Assembly: GCF_017168235.1 (NCBI RefSeq) | Contig: NZ_JABFAO010000001.1 | Span: 208,048 to 272,047, forward strand | Direction of reading: 5' to 3' | Length of the DNA: 64,000 nt | From: Rhodococcus sp. KRD197 | Lineage (GTDB): Bacteria; Actinomycetota; Actinomycetes; Mycobacteriales; Mycobacteriaceae | Shown here: piece by piece, positions 56,209-64,000 of the stretch | Position numbering within the stretch: position 1 is the first letter of the stretch | How the letters are laid out: each line of letters starts with the position of its first letter | Notes under the pieces: generated by a model | Database searches by the model: none | What the model was told of the DNA's origin: nothing | What the model saw: the letters and a program-made list of their open reading frames with translations, nothing else | Made by a program: the position numbers and the translations under genes

Positions 56209-57633
56209 TCAGTCGTCGCCGCGGGGTGGGGGAGCGACGTCGACGCCGCCCGAGTTGTGCTCCGGACCGGCTGCCGGATGGCCGGCCGGAACTCGGCTAC
56301 GCGACCTCGCGGCCTCGCTTTCCGCGGGCGTCTCGTTGAACTTGCGACGCCATGCTTCTTCCGGCCGGTAGGGGCCGGGCTTGGGCCGGGCCTTGCCGCC
56401 TGGCAGCGCGAGTCGCGCGATGGTGCGGTGGACCATGCCCCACTGCTGCATCAACGGCCCCGAGTTGTAGGGCAGTTGGTAGCGCTCGCAGATGTCCTTG
56501 ACCTTGGGGGCGACCTCCGAGTACCGAGTGCTGGGCATGTCGGGGTAGAGGTGGTGCTCCACCTGGTAGCTGAGATTGCCGCTCATAAGGTGGAAGAAGG
56601 GGCCGCCGTCGATGTTGGCGGCGCCGACGAGCTGGCGGACGTACCAGCCTCCGCGGGTCTCGTTCTCGACCTCCTCCTGGCTGAAGGTGTACGCCTGATC
56701 GGGAAAATGTCCGCAGAAGATGATGCCGTGAGACCACACGTTGCGGATGATGTTCGCGGTGAAGTTGGCAGTCAACGTCGACAGGAAGGTGCTTTCGACG
56801 CCGCTGAACCGACGATCGAGCAGGCCTTCGATTCGACTGGTATTGCCGAAGCGGCCCGACCGACGCAGGCGCGAGGCGATCCGCGACTTCTTGCTCTCGC
56901 GAAGGCGGCCACCACTTCCGAGCTGTGCCAGCGCGAACGCGCCGGCGCTGACGACCGGCCAGCCGACGTAGTCCTTGACGAACTGTCGACGTGCCTTGCC
57001 GGCGATGCCCTTGAGATCGCGGGCCAAATCCTTGAGCGGCTTCTCGCGGCGCCGGATGGCCTCGATGTCGAGGTCGTGCAGCGCGACACCCCATTCGAAG
57101 AACGCCATCAGGAGCACGTTGTAGAAGGGCTGCGCCAGATATATCGGATGCCACTTTTGGCGCGGATCGATGCGCATGATCTCGTAGCCGAGATCTTTGT
57201 CCTTGCCGCGGATGTTGGTGTACGTGTGATGCACGTAGTTGTGCGAGTGCTTCCAGGACTGTGCGGTCGAGGCCGTGTCCCAGTCCCATACGGACGAGTG
57301 GATTTCAGGATCGTTCATCCAATCCCACTGCCCGTGCATGACGTTGTGCCCGATCTCCATGTTCTCGAGAATCTTGGCGATGCCGAGGCACGCGGTACCA
57401 GCCACCCAGGCGGGCTTGCTGGTGGAACCGAGTAGCAGAACTCTGCTGGCGGCGAGGAGCTGACGCTGCGCTGCGATCACCGAAGTGATGTAGTTGCGGT
57501 CCTTCTCGCCCAGGCTCGCGTACACCTCATCGTGGATGGCATCGAACTCTTTGGCGAGCTCGGCGATGGTCTCGTCGCTCAAGTGCGCGAGCGGGTTGGC
57601 GGGATCTGCCCTGGTGGTGCCGTCTATGGTCAT
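56209..57633 (-). CDS. desA3: Membrane acyl-CoA desaturase, DesA3-like
   Basis: The 474-residue di-iron enzyme has the three histidine boxes HNVMH (96-100), HSHNYVHH (129-136) and HLMSGNLSYQVEHH (348-361), plus hydrophobic pairs between them. It resembles the stearoyl-CoA delta-9 desaturase DesA3 of M. tuberculosis and would make oleate in the membrane. Residues about 239-282 are an arginine-rich stretch (LRESKKSRIASRLRRSGRFG) that I do not expect in the family. It follows its ferredoxin-reductase gene by 28 nt with AAAGGAA before the ATG. Confidence 0.93.
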   Translation of the reverse strand: MTIDGTTRADPANPLAHLSDETIAELAKEFDAIHDEVYASLGEKDRNYITSVIAAQRQLLAASRVLLLGSTSKPAWVAGTACLGIAKILENMEIGHNVMHGQWDWMNDPEIHSSVWDWDTASTAQSWKHSHNYVHHTYTNIRGKDKDLGYEIMRIDPRQKWHPIYLAQPFYNVLLMAFFEWGVALHDLDIEAIRRREKPLKDLARDLKGIAGKARRQFVKDYVGWPVVSAGAFALAQLGSGGRLRESKKSRIASRLRRSGRFGNTSRIEGLLDRRFSGVESTFLSTLTANFTANIIRNVWSHGIIFCGHFPDQAYTFSQEEVENETRGGWYVRQLVGAANIDGGPFFHLMSGNLSYQVEHHLYPDMPSTRYSEVAPKVKDICERYQLPYNSGPLMQQWGMVHRTIARLALPGGKARPKPGPYRPEEAWRRKFNETPAESEAARSRSRVPAGHPAAGPEHNSGGVDVAPPPRGDD

Positions 57634-57661
57634 TCGATATTCCTTTCCAAGTGCGACCGAG

Positions 57662-58759
57662 TCACAGTTCGATCTCTATGTCGCCCTCTGCGGTGTTGAC
57701 GCAGATGCGCACCGCTTGCCCGGTCGGTTCAGAGACTTCCCCGTTTCGCAGGTCCCGCAAACGCCCCGTTTTCAGCGTGCCGACGCATGTGTGGCAGATG
57801 CCGATTCTGCAGCCGTACGTGAGATCGAGGCCTGCTTCCTCGCCTGCGGCAAGGATGGTGGTGCCGCCGTCGCACTCGACGTCCTTCTCGCTGTTGACGA
57901 ACCGGATGGTTCCGCCCTCGCCGTCGCCGTGATCCCCACCGATGACCGGCTGGAAACTCTCGTGATGGAACCGATCGAAGTCTCCCTGCTCTTTCCAGTA
58001 GGACTTCAGGTCTTCGAGGTGCTCGCCCGGCCCGGAGCAGAATGCTTCTCGCTCCCGCCAATCCGGTACCAACTCGTCGAGTTCCGAGGCCTTCATGCGG
58101 CCCTCGTCGCTGGTGATGCGCAGTTCGACCCGCAATCCGGGGTGCTTGGACTCGAGTCTCTCGAGCGTTTGCGCGAACATCAACTGCTCGCGTGTGTGTA
58201 CCGAGTGGACGACGACGACATCGGTCATCTGATCGTGATGATCGAGGCTGCGCAGCATCGAAATGATCGGGGTGATTCCGCTACCTGCGCTGATGAAGAC
58301 CATCTTGTCCGGAATCGGTTTCGGCAGCGTGAAGGTGCCCTCGACCTCGCCGAGACGGACGACGTCACCCTTCCTGATCCTCCCGACGAGATAGGGCGAG
58401 ACCTTGCCGTCCGGCACGAGCTTGGGGCTGACACTGACCAGGCCGTCCACCGGATCGGGATCGGAGGTCAGCGAGTAGGCGCGCCAGTGGTAACGCCCGT
58501 CGATCAACACACCCAATCGCACGTACTGTCCCGGGATATGGCCCGCCCACTCGAAGCCCGGCCTGATGAAGACCGAGACGGCCTCGGATCCCTCGGGAAC
58601 GATCTTCTCGACTTGCCCACGTAGCTCGCGGGTCGTCCACAGTGGATTGATCAGCGCCAGGTAGTCGTCCGGGCGCAGCGGATTGAACAACAACCTGATT
58701 GCGCGCAGGAACGACCTGCGAACCAGTGATACCTGGGGTTTTGCCCCGCGCTCTGCCAC
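57662..58759 (-). CDS. Ferredoxin-ferredoxin reductase fusion, electron donor of the desaturase
   Basis: The 365-residue protein has an FAD-binding barrel (HIPGQYVRLGVLI, HWRAYSLTSDP), an NAD(P)H domain (MVFISAGSGITPIISMLRSL, EAFCSGPGEHLEDL), and a C-terminal plant-type [2Fe-2S] ferredoxin (GLDLTYGCRIGICHTCVGTLKTG, then VRICVNTAEGDIEIEL). It matches Rv3230c, the oxidoreductase partner of DesA3. GTG 58759 starts it. It is the first gene of the two-gene operon, and a 17-bp dyad lies 13 nt upstream. Confidence 0.95.
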   Translation of the reverse strand: MAERGAKPQVSLVRRSFLRAIRLLFNPLRPDDYLALINPLWTTRELRGQVEKIVPEGSEAVSVFIRPGFEWAGHIPGQYVRLGVLIDGRYHWRAYSLTSDPDPVDGLVSVSPKLVPDGKVSPYLVGRIRKGDVVRLGEVEGTFTLPKPIPDKMVFISAGSGITPIISMLRSLDHHDQMTDVVVVHSVHTREQLMFAQTLERLESKHPGLRVELRITSDEGRMKASELDELVPDWREREAFCSGPGEHLEDLKSYWKEQGDFDRFHHESFQPVIGGDHGDGEGGTIRFVNSEKDVECDGGTTILAAGEEAGLDLTYGCRIGICHTCVGTLKTGRLRDLRNGEVSEPTGQAVRICVNTAEGDIEIEL

Positions 58760-58772
58760 ATATGCAACCTAA

Positions 58773-58789
58773 CCGGCACCGAGTGCCGG
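58773..58789. promoter_or_regulatory. 17-bp dyad upstream of the desaturase operon
   Basis: CCGGCAC-CGA-GTGCCGG is a perfect dyad 14-30 nt upstream of the reductase start, in the leader or core promoter. It may be an operator or a 5' hairpin. No regulator gene is adjacent. Confidence 0.45.
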
Positions 58790-59013
58790 GGTGCGGGAAT
58801 CAGCGAGAAAACTCGAGAAAGTATTCCGAACACTATGATGTGCAAGGGTTTTGGAGTGTGGCAGATCCGTCGAGCGGGCACGTCTGAACATGAGCACGCC
58901 AGGCCCCTGGATGAGTGTTCCTCGGCACCTGCAGTACCAAACATGGAAAATGCCGAGAACAAGGCCAGGGCTCGCCGTCCGCTCGACCAGGACGGGAGTG
59001 AGAGACTGATTGC

Positions 59014-59814
59014 GTGGATGTGCGAGTCAAGAACAACGTGAGAGTCGTGGGCGCCGAAAACGGGCCGACGGTCATGCTCGCGCACGGATTCGGATGCGAT
59101 CAGCACCTGTGGCGCGGGGTGACCCATCTGCTTGGGCCCACCTGTCGCGTCGTCCTGTTCGACCATGTCGGAGCGGGCGCCTCGGACAGAAGCGAGTGGG
59201 ACGAGGAGAAATACTCCACACTCGAGGCCTATGCCGCTGATGTCGTGACCATCGCGCAGGAACTCGGGTTGCATGGCGCGGTCTTCGTCGGCCACTCGGT
59301 AGCGGCGATGATCGGTGTACTGGCGGTCGCCGATCAGCCCGATCTGTTCAGCAAGCTCGTTCTGTTGACCCCATCGCCCCGGTACCTCGACGACACCGAC
59401 TACCGCGGCGGTTTCAGCCGCGAAGACATAGACGAACTGCTGGAATCGCTGGACAGCAACTACCTCGGCTGGTCTGCCGCCATGGCCCCGGTCATCATGG
59501 ACAATCCCGAGCGACCCGAGCTGGGCGAGGAGCTGACCGCGAGTTTCTGCAGAACCGACCCGGCGTGCGCCCGAGCCTTCGCGCGCGCAACGTTTCTGTC
59601 CGACAACCGCTCGGACCTCGCGCGGGTCACCGTGCCGACGCTCGTCATCGAATGCGCGAACGATTCGCTCGCTCCCCGCGGGGTAGGCAAATACGTCCAC
59701 GACGCCATCGCCGGGAGTGAGCTCGTCACCTTGGACACGAGCGGTCACTGCCCGCACTTGAGCGACCCCGAAGTCACGGCGGCCGCCGTGTTGGCCTTTG
59801 TCGACGCTTCATGA
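59014..59814 (+). CDS. rsbQ: RsbQ-like alpha/beta hydrolase of the energy-stress module
   Basis: The 266-residue hydrolase matches RsbQ: NGPTVMLAHGFGCDQHLWRGV, VVLFDHVGAGASDRSEWDEEKY, the nucleophile GHSVAAMIGVLA, acid in CANDSLAPRGVG, and SGHCPHLSDPE with the histidine. In Bacillus RsbQ is needed to activate the phosphatase RsbP, probably by making a small ligand for its PAS domain. Its stop overlaps the RsbP-like start as ATGA. GTG 59014 gives the normal N-terminus; GTG 59020 is possible. The 254-bp gap upstream shows no gene. Confidence 0.92.
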   Translation: MDVRVKNNVRVVGAENGPTVMLAHGFGCDQHLWRGVTHLLGPTCRVVLFDHVGAGASDRSEWDEEKYSTLEAYAADVVTIAQELGLHGAVFVGHSVAAMIGVLAVADQPDLFSKLVLLTPSPRYLDDTDYRGGFSREDIDELLESLDSNYLGWSAAMAPVIMDNPERPELGEELTASFCRTDPACARAFARATFLSDNRSDLARVTVPTLVIECANDSLAPRGVGKYVHDAIAGSELVTLDTSGHCPHLSDPEVTAAAVLAFVDAS

Positions 59815-60995
59815 GTGACATCGATCCGCTGCTGCAGGACTCCGCAGAGGACCTGTACGAGTTCGCTCCGTGCGGGTATCTGTCGACGTGGCCTGACGGG
59901 ACGATCGCGAAAGTCAATGCAACTCTGCTCAATTGGCTGCAATTCGAACGCCGGCACATTCTTGGCCGTCGCTTCGTCGACCTCCTGACCGCCGGGGGCC
60001 GGATTCACTACGAGACGCATTTCTTACCTCTGTTGCTCACACACGGCAAGATCGACAGTGCGGCCGTTGATCTCGTGAACTCGCACGGAGAGAAGCTCCC
60101 GGTGTTCATCACAGCAAATGTGCGAATGGGCAAGGACGGGGCGCCGGCGCTGATTCGCATCACCGCTCTCGACGCGCGGGACAGGCGCGCGTACGAGCGT
60201 GAACTGATTGAGGAACGGCGGCGCGCCGAACTCGAACGCGAACGCGTACAGGTGTTGGCCACCACCCTGCAGCGATCGCTGCTACCACCGTCGCTGACCC
60301 CACCGCCGGGCATCGAAGTCGACGCGTACTACCACTTCGCTTCGAACTTCGATGTCGGCGGAGATTTCTACGACTTCTTCCCGCTGACGGATCAACGGTG
60401 GGGATTCTTCCTGGGCGACGTGTGCGGGAAGGGCGCCGATGCAGCCGTCGTCACGTCCTCGACCCGATACACCCTCCGCGCAGCAGCAGTGTACGAGCGC
60501 GATCCCGTGGCGATTCTGCGCAACCTCAACTCGGTGCTCGTTCGAGAATTCGGAGCCGAGGCATCTCGCTTCTGCACAGTCGTGTTCGGCACTCTGACGT
60601 GCCGCGAAGGCGGTGCCGATGTGGAATTGGCCAGTGGGGGTCACCCGCCGGCGCTGGTGTTGCGTGCGGACGGGACCGCCGAGTATGTGGGAACTCCAGG
60701 AGGTCAGTTGGTCGGAATTCTGCCGGATGCACGCTTCGTCTCGGCGCGGGTGCGCTTGAGCGTCGGCGACACATTCGTGCTGTACACCGACGGGTTGACC
60801 GAAGCGCGAACCGGGACCGGGAGTCACCGATACGACAACGAAGGCGCGCTGCTCGAATTCGCGACCAAGCACGCACCGACTACCGCGTCGGGGATCGTCG
60901 GCGCGCTCCGCGAGCTGATGGAGAGCTTCGGCAGCGGGCTCGAGGACGACGCGGCGATCATGGCACTGGGAATCCCGCCGCACGGGAGTCTTTGA
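59811..60995 (+). CDS. rsbP: RsbP-like PAS/PP2C serine phosphatase
   Basis: The 394-residue protein has an N-terminal PAS domain (residues about 12-120; FAPCGYLSTWPDGTIAKVNATLLNWLQFERRHILGRRF), a coiled coil (RAYERELIEERRRAELERERVQVLATTLQRSLLPP), and a SpoIIE/PP2C domain with metal motifs NFDVGGDFYDFFPL, GDVCGKGADAAVVTS, DGLTEAR and EDDAAIMALG. By analogy it dephosphorylates an anti-anti-sigma factor and so frees a SigB/SigF-type factor. The ATGA overlap with RsbQ argues that they work as a pair. The target antagonists lie outside the window. Confidence 0.93.
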   Translation: MSDIDPLLQDSAEDLYEFAPCGYLSTWPDGTIAKVNATLLNWLQFERRHILGRRFVDLLTAGGRIHYETHFLPLLLTHGKIDSAAVDLVNSHGEKLPVFITANVRMGKDGAPALIRITALDARDRRAYERELIEERRRAELERERVQVLATTLQRSLLPPSLTPPPGIEVDAYYHFASNFDVGGDFYDFFPLTDQRWGFFLGDVCGKGADAAVVTSSTRYTLRAAAVYERDPVAILRNLNSVLVREFGAEASRFCTVVFGTLTCREGGADVELASGGHPPALVLRADGTAEYVGTPGGQLVGILPDARFVSARVRLSVGDTFVLYTDGLTEARTGTGSHRYDNEGALLEFATKHAPTTASGIVGALRELMESFGSGLEDDAAIMALGIPPHGSL

Positions 60996-61047
60996 ACGCA
61001 TCCCTCCTACGCCGAACAGCTTTACCAGGAGAAATAGCGGAGGTCAG

Positions 61048-61695
61048 CTACTCGATCCGCCCGAAAGCCACCGCGCCGAGGATGGTGTGCGCGCCGGCGA
61101 TGGTGCTATCCAACGGCTCGGATGTCGGATCGAGCAACCACTGCTGAGTCATCATCAGCACAGCCCCGACCAGACCCACCGCGAGCGTGCGCCGATTCGG
61201 CCCGGCCAGGCCGTTGGCTTTTCCGGCGGACTCGGCGACGGTAAGGACCGCGTCGACAAACACCGAGGTGGTCTGCCGGTAGAGGGCATCGACCTCGGCC
61301 GAGACGCCCAGGACTTCGAGCAGCACGATTCGTGCCGATCGGGGATCCTCGGCGATGGTGCCGAAGAAGTTCGACAGCGCCTGCTGGAGAACCTCCTCCG
61401 CAGTCATCTCCGTACCCGGTGGCACCGGTAAGGGCGCACGGATGCCGTCGAGCAGCGTTGCCGCCGCCCGCGTATAGACAGCCTTCAGCAAATCCTCACT
61501 GTCGGAGAAAGATTCGTAGAAGTATCGTTTGGTCACTCCGGCCGCCCCGCAGATCCGATCGATCGATGCGGTTCGATAGCCGCTGGTGCCGAATATCTCG
61601 ACTGCGGCGTCGAGAATTTTCTCCCGTCGTTCCTCGCGTCGTCGACCGGGCGGTGATCCCCGGTACGGCCGCCCGTCGGGTTCGTCGATACTCAC
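61048..61695 (-). CDS. TetR family regulator, divergent from SDR/monooxygenase
   Basis: The 215-residue protein has an N-terminal arginine-rich arm, then a TetR helix-turn-helix (FGTSGYRTASIDRICGAAGVTKRYFYESFSDSEDLLKAVY). GTG 61695 is the natural start; longer frames would cover the promoter of the SDR gene. It converges with rsbP and is divergent from the SDR and EthA-like monooxygenase genes, which it likely controls, like EthR beside EthA. Confidence 0.88.
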   Translation of the reverse strand: MSIDEPDGRPYRGSPPGRRREERREKILDAAVEIFGTSGYRTASIDRICGAAGVTKRYFYESFSDSEDLLKAVYTRAAATLLDGIRAPLPVPPGTEMTAEEVLQQALSNFFGTIAEDPRSARIVLLEVLGVSAEVDALYRQTTSVFVDAVLTVAESAGKANGLAGPNRRTLAVGLVGAVLMMTQQWLLDPTSEPLDSTIAGAHTILGAVAFGRIE

Positions 61696-61714
61696 CCGAC
61701 GATCTTGGCATTGA

Positions 61715-61726
61715 TTCGATTTCGAA
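61715..61726. promoter_or_regulatory. Candidate TetR operator and SDR promoter region
   Basis: TTCGA-TT-TCGAA is a perfect dyad between the divergent starts at 61695 and 61814. TTGACA (61733-61738) just beyond is a good -35 toward the SDR gene; no convincing -10 was found at the usual spacing. Confidence 0.4.
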
Positions 61727-61813
61727 CCGTCCTTGACACCGGGGCCCGCCGACTGGAAAGTGACACGTAACAGTTCCCGATCAGGGGGGAACGGAAACTG
61801 GAGGCCACGCGCG

Positions 61814-62680
61814 ATGTCGACGCTGTCGAACAAAGTTGTGTTCATCACCGGTGCGGCGCGGGGGATCGGCGCCGAAACCGCCCGCGCGCTGGCAGCGCGC
61901 GGATGCCGGCTCGTACTCACCGACGTCGATGCGGTCCCGCTGCAAGAACTGCAGATCGAACTCGGCGCAGTCGCGGTGACCGTCGTCGCCGACGTCCGTG
62001 ATCTGGATGCGATGAACCGCGCGGTCAAACAGGGGATCGACGCGTTCGGTGGGATCGACCTGGTACTCGCCAATGCCGGCATCTCCAGCTACGGCTCGGT
62101 CATGCAAGTCGATCCGGCCACCTTCGCGCGGGTCCTCGATATCAATATCCTCGGGGTCTTCCACACCGTCCGCGCGACGCTACCCAGCCTGATCGAGCGC
62201 AAGGGGTACGTCCTGGTCGTGTCATCGCTTGCGGCGTTCGCAGCATGCCCGGGGCTGGCCTCCTACAACGCAAGCAAAGCGGGCGTCGAACACTTCGCCA
62301 ACGCCCTCCGTCAGGAGGTCACGTACCAGGGCGTCGGTGTCGGCTCGGCCCACATGGCATGGATCGACACTCCGCTCGTGCGGGACGCGAAGAGCGACCT
62401 GGCTTCCTTCAGCGAGATGCTCGCGGTGATGCCCGGACCGCTCGGGGCGACCACCTCGGTGGACAAGTGCGTGAACGCATTCGTCGAGGGACTCGACAAG
62501 CGCAAGCGCAAGGTCTACGTGCCGAGATGGGTCGCCGTCGCCGAGTTCTTCCGCGGAATCCTCAACTCTGCCATCGGCGATCGTGCACTGCTCGAGCATG
62601 TTCCGCGGCTGCTCCCGAAGATGGACGCCGAGGTGGCCGAACTGGGCAGGTCGACGAGCAAACGCAATACCGCACTGTAA
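61814..62680 (+). CDS. Short-chain dehydrogenase/reductase (SDR)
   Basis: The 288-residue classical SDR has VVFITGAARGIGAETARALAARG for NAD(P), VLANAGISSYG, the catalytic Ser in VLVVSSLAAFAACPG, and Tyr/Lys in YNASKAGVEHFANALRQE. A C-terminal extension after VYVPRWVAVAEFFRGILNS resembles SDRs found beside Baeyer-Villiger monooxygenases in rhodococci and mycobacteria. ATG 61814 is chosen for the normal N-terminus. The monooxygenase gene follows after 33 nt, so alcohol to ketone to ester is a likely sequence. Confidence 0.91.
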   Translation: MSTLSNKVVFITGAARGIGAETARALAARGCRLVLTDVDAVPLQELQIELGAVAVTVVADVRDLDAMNRAVKQGIDAFGGIDLVLANAGISSYGSVMQVDPATFARVLDINILGVFHTVRATLPSLIERKGYVLVVSSLAAFAACPGLASYNASKAGVEHFANALRQEVTYQGVGVGSAHMAWIDTPLVRDAKSDLASFSEMLAVMPGPLGATTSVDKCVNAFVEGLDKRKRKVYVPRWVAVAEFFRGILNSAIGDRALLEHVPRLLPKMDAEVAELGRSTSKRNTAL

Positions 62681-62713
62681 ATCCACCCGCCCACACGAAA
62701 GACGCTCCTGTCG

Positions 62714-64000
62714 ATGACAACAACATCCACCTCGGAAGCCTCGAACCAGACCGGTGTCGAGACGGTCGACTACCTCATCGTCGGCGCGGGACTGTCCGGT
62801 ATCGGCGCCGCACACCACCTGCAATCGACACTCCCGGACAAGACCTACGCGATACTCGAAAGCCGCGCGGCGATCGGCGGGACGTGGGATCTGTTCCGCT
62901 ACCCCGGAATTCGTTCCGACTCCGACATGTACACCCTCGGCTACAACTTCCGGCCCTGGGTCGGTGACAAGTCGATCGCCGACGGCGCGTCGATACGCGA
63001 ATACATCGAGGACACCGCCCGTGAGGATGGGATCGACGCGCACATTCGGTTTCACCACAAGGTAGTCACCGCCGAATGGTCCTCGGCCACCTCGCAGTGG
63101 ACGGTCCGCGCCATCCGATCCGACACCGGTGAAACAGCGACTTTCGTCGCCTCGTTTCTGATGTGCTGCAGCGGCTACTACGACTACGACAAGGGATACA
63201 CACCGGAGTTCGCCGGTATCGAGAACTTCGGCGGAACCGTCGTGCATCCGCAGCAGTGGCCGGAGGACCTCGACTTCGCAGGCAAGAGGATCGTCGTGAT
63301 CGGCAGCGGCGCCACGGCCATCACCCTCGCACCGAATTTGGCGGCCGACGCCGCGCACGTGACTCTCCTTCAGCGCTCGCCGAGCTACATCATGTCTCTG
63401 CCGGCGAAGGATCCCATCGCACTGGGGCTGCGGAAAGTTCTGCCCTCGCGCGCCGCGTACTCGGTCACCCGTATGAAGAATGCAGTGACGGCGATCGGCA
63501 TGTACGTCCTGTGCCAGCGCTATCCAGAGTTCATGAAGAAGCGCATTCGCGCACTGCAAGAGGGCTGGTTACCGAAGGGCTACGACCTCGACACTCACTT
63601 CACACCGAACTACAACCCGTGGGACCAGCGACTGTGCCTGGTTCCGGACAACGATCTGTTCCGGGCGATCCGCAAGGACCAGGTCGAACTCGTCACCGAC
63701 CACATCGACCACTTCACCGACACCGGGATCGCGCTGAAATCCGGCAAGCACCTCGATGCGGACATAGTTGTCACGGCCACCGGACTGAACCTGGTGGCAT
63801 TCGGTCACGTCACCCTCACAGTGGACGGGCGAGCCGTCGACCTCACCGAGACGATGGCCTACAAGGGCATGATGCTCACCGACGTTCCGAACTTCGCGTT
63901 CGTCGTCGGCTACACCAATGCTTCGTGGACACTCAAGGCCGATCTGGTGTCCGACTACATCGCGCGTCTGCTCGAGTACATGGACAAGAACGGCTACCGC
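62714..64000 (+). CDS. EthA-like flavin monooxygenase (Baeyer-Villiger type), 3' end outside window
   Basis: The first 429 codons are present and the frame is open at the right edge. FAD binding is shown by YLIVGAGLSGIGAAHHLQ and GGTWDLFRYPGIRSDSDMYTLGY. The Baeyer-Villiger fingerprint FxGxxxHxxxWP is exact in FGGTVVHPQQWP, and the NADPH motif follows in VVIGSGATAITLAPNLA. It resembles EthA, which oxidises ketones and activates ethionamide in mycobacteria. It is co-directional with the SDR, and both face a divergent TetR gene, as in ethA/ethR. Confidence 0.94.
   Translation, partial: MTTTSTSEASNQTGVETVDYLIVGAGLSGIGAAHHLQSTLPDKTYAILESRAAIGGTWDLFRYPGIRSDSDMYTLGYNFRPWVGDKSIADGASIREYIEDTAREDGIDAHIRFHHKVVTAEWSSATSQWTVRAIRSDTGETATFVASFLMCCSGYYDYDKGYTPEFAGIENFGGTVVHPQQWPEDLDFAGKRIVVIGSGATAITLAPNLAADAAHVTLLQRSPSYIMSLPAKDPIALGLRKVLPSRAAYSVTRMKNAVTAIGMYVLCQRYPEFMKKRIRALQEGWLPKGYDLDTHFTPNYNPWDQRLCLVPDNDLFRAIRKDQVELVTDHIDHFTDTGIALKSGKHLDADIVVTATGLNLVAFGHVTLTVDGRAVDLTETMAYKGMMLTDVPNFAFVVGYTNASWTLKADLVSDYIARLLEYMDKNGYR

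Noticed and set aside
58845-59013. SigB/SigF-type promoter (GTTT...GGG) before rsbQ
   Set aside because: GTTTT is present but the spacing to a GGGTAT-like -10 does not fit.
62222-63559. Long antisense frame across the SDR/monooxygenase junction
   Set aside because: It crosses two well-supported genes on the other strand and has no recognisable domain.

Overview
The window is GC-rich, densely packed actinobacterial DNA. The gene content points to a mycolic-acid actinomycete, most likely Rhodococcus or a close relative. The evidence for this is an AccA1/AccD1-type acyl-CoA carboxylase with a divergent TetR gene, a DesA3-like desaturase with its ferredoxin reductase, a DUF3556 membrane protein, a LIP-type secreted lipase, a Tat-exported cholesterol-oxidase-like GMC enzyme, KatG, and an EthA-like monooxygenase. 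No rRNA, tRNA, CRISPR array, integrase or intact insertion sequence was found.

Layout. 0-7 kb: 5' end of a biotin-carboxylase gene and its carboxyltransferase partner, a TetR gene, a TetR/membrane-protein pair divergent from a DHA2 exporter, a small acidic ORF, and gdhA. 7-12.6 kb: an hsp20 gene behind a CIRCE element, a DUF2254 membrane protein, a TetR/flavodoxin-fold oxidoreductase pair, and an amidase/TetR operon. 12.5-16.7 kb: an aromatic-catabolism-like cluster (FAD monooxygenase, FAH-family enzyme, VOC dioxygenase) divergent from a TetR gene. 16.7-19.5 kb: DUF2231 and VIT-family membrane proteins facing a BlaR1-like peptidase/BlaI pair. 19.5-30 kb: class III aminotransferase, APC permease, GMC oxidase, secreted lipase, SDR and alpha/beta hydrolase, each with a nearby TetR gene. 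30-31.2 kb: two 5'-truncated genes lying back to back. 31.4-37.6 kb: one tight operon (acyl-CoA synthetase, DUF3556, FAD oxidoreductase, PucR regulator). 37.6-42.5 kb: a malonate-use locus (MadM, MadL, a fused MatA-MatB, and a divergent GntR regulator). 42.5-49.5 kb: an eroding accessory island with a frameshifted Fic gene, a damaged zeta-toxin module and a twice-frameshifted SIR2-like gene, plus a lipase and a protein of unknown function. 49.8-64 kb: an ABC exporter, katG, the desaturase/reductase operon, an RsbQ/RsbP stress module, a TetR/SDR pair, and the start of an EthA-like Baeyer-Villiger monooxygenase.

The theme is lipid, acyl-CoA, sterol and aromatic catabolism under very local control. 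Ten TetR genes occur in 64 kb, and many face their target across a short intergenic space that holds a clear dyad. The features most worth follow-up are the one-chain malonyl-CoA decarboxylase/synthetase, the DUF3556 operon, the back-to-back truncated pair explained by a single deletion, and the homopolymer-linked frameshifts in the toxin/defence island. Product names rest on motifs and family recognition by eye; no database search was run.
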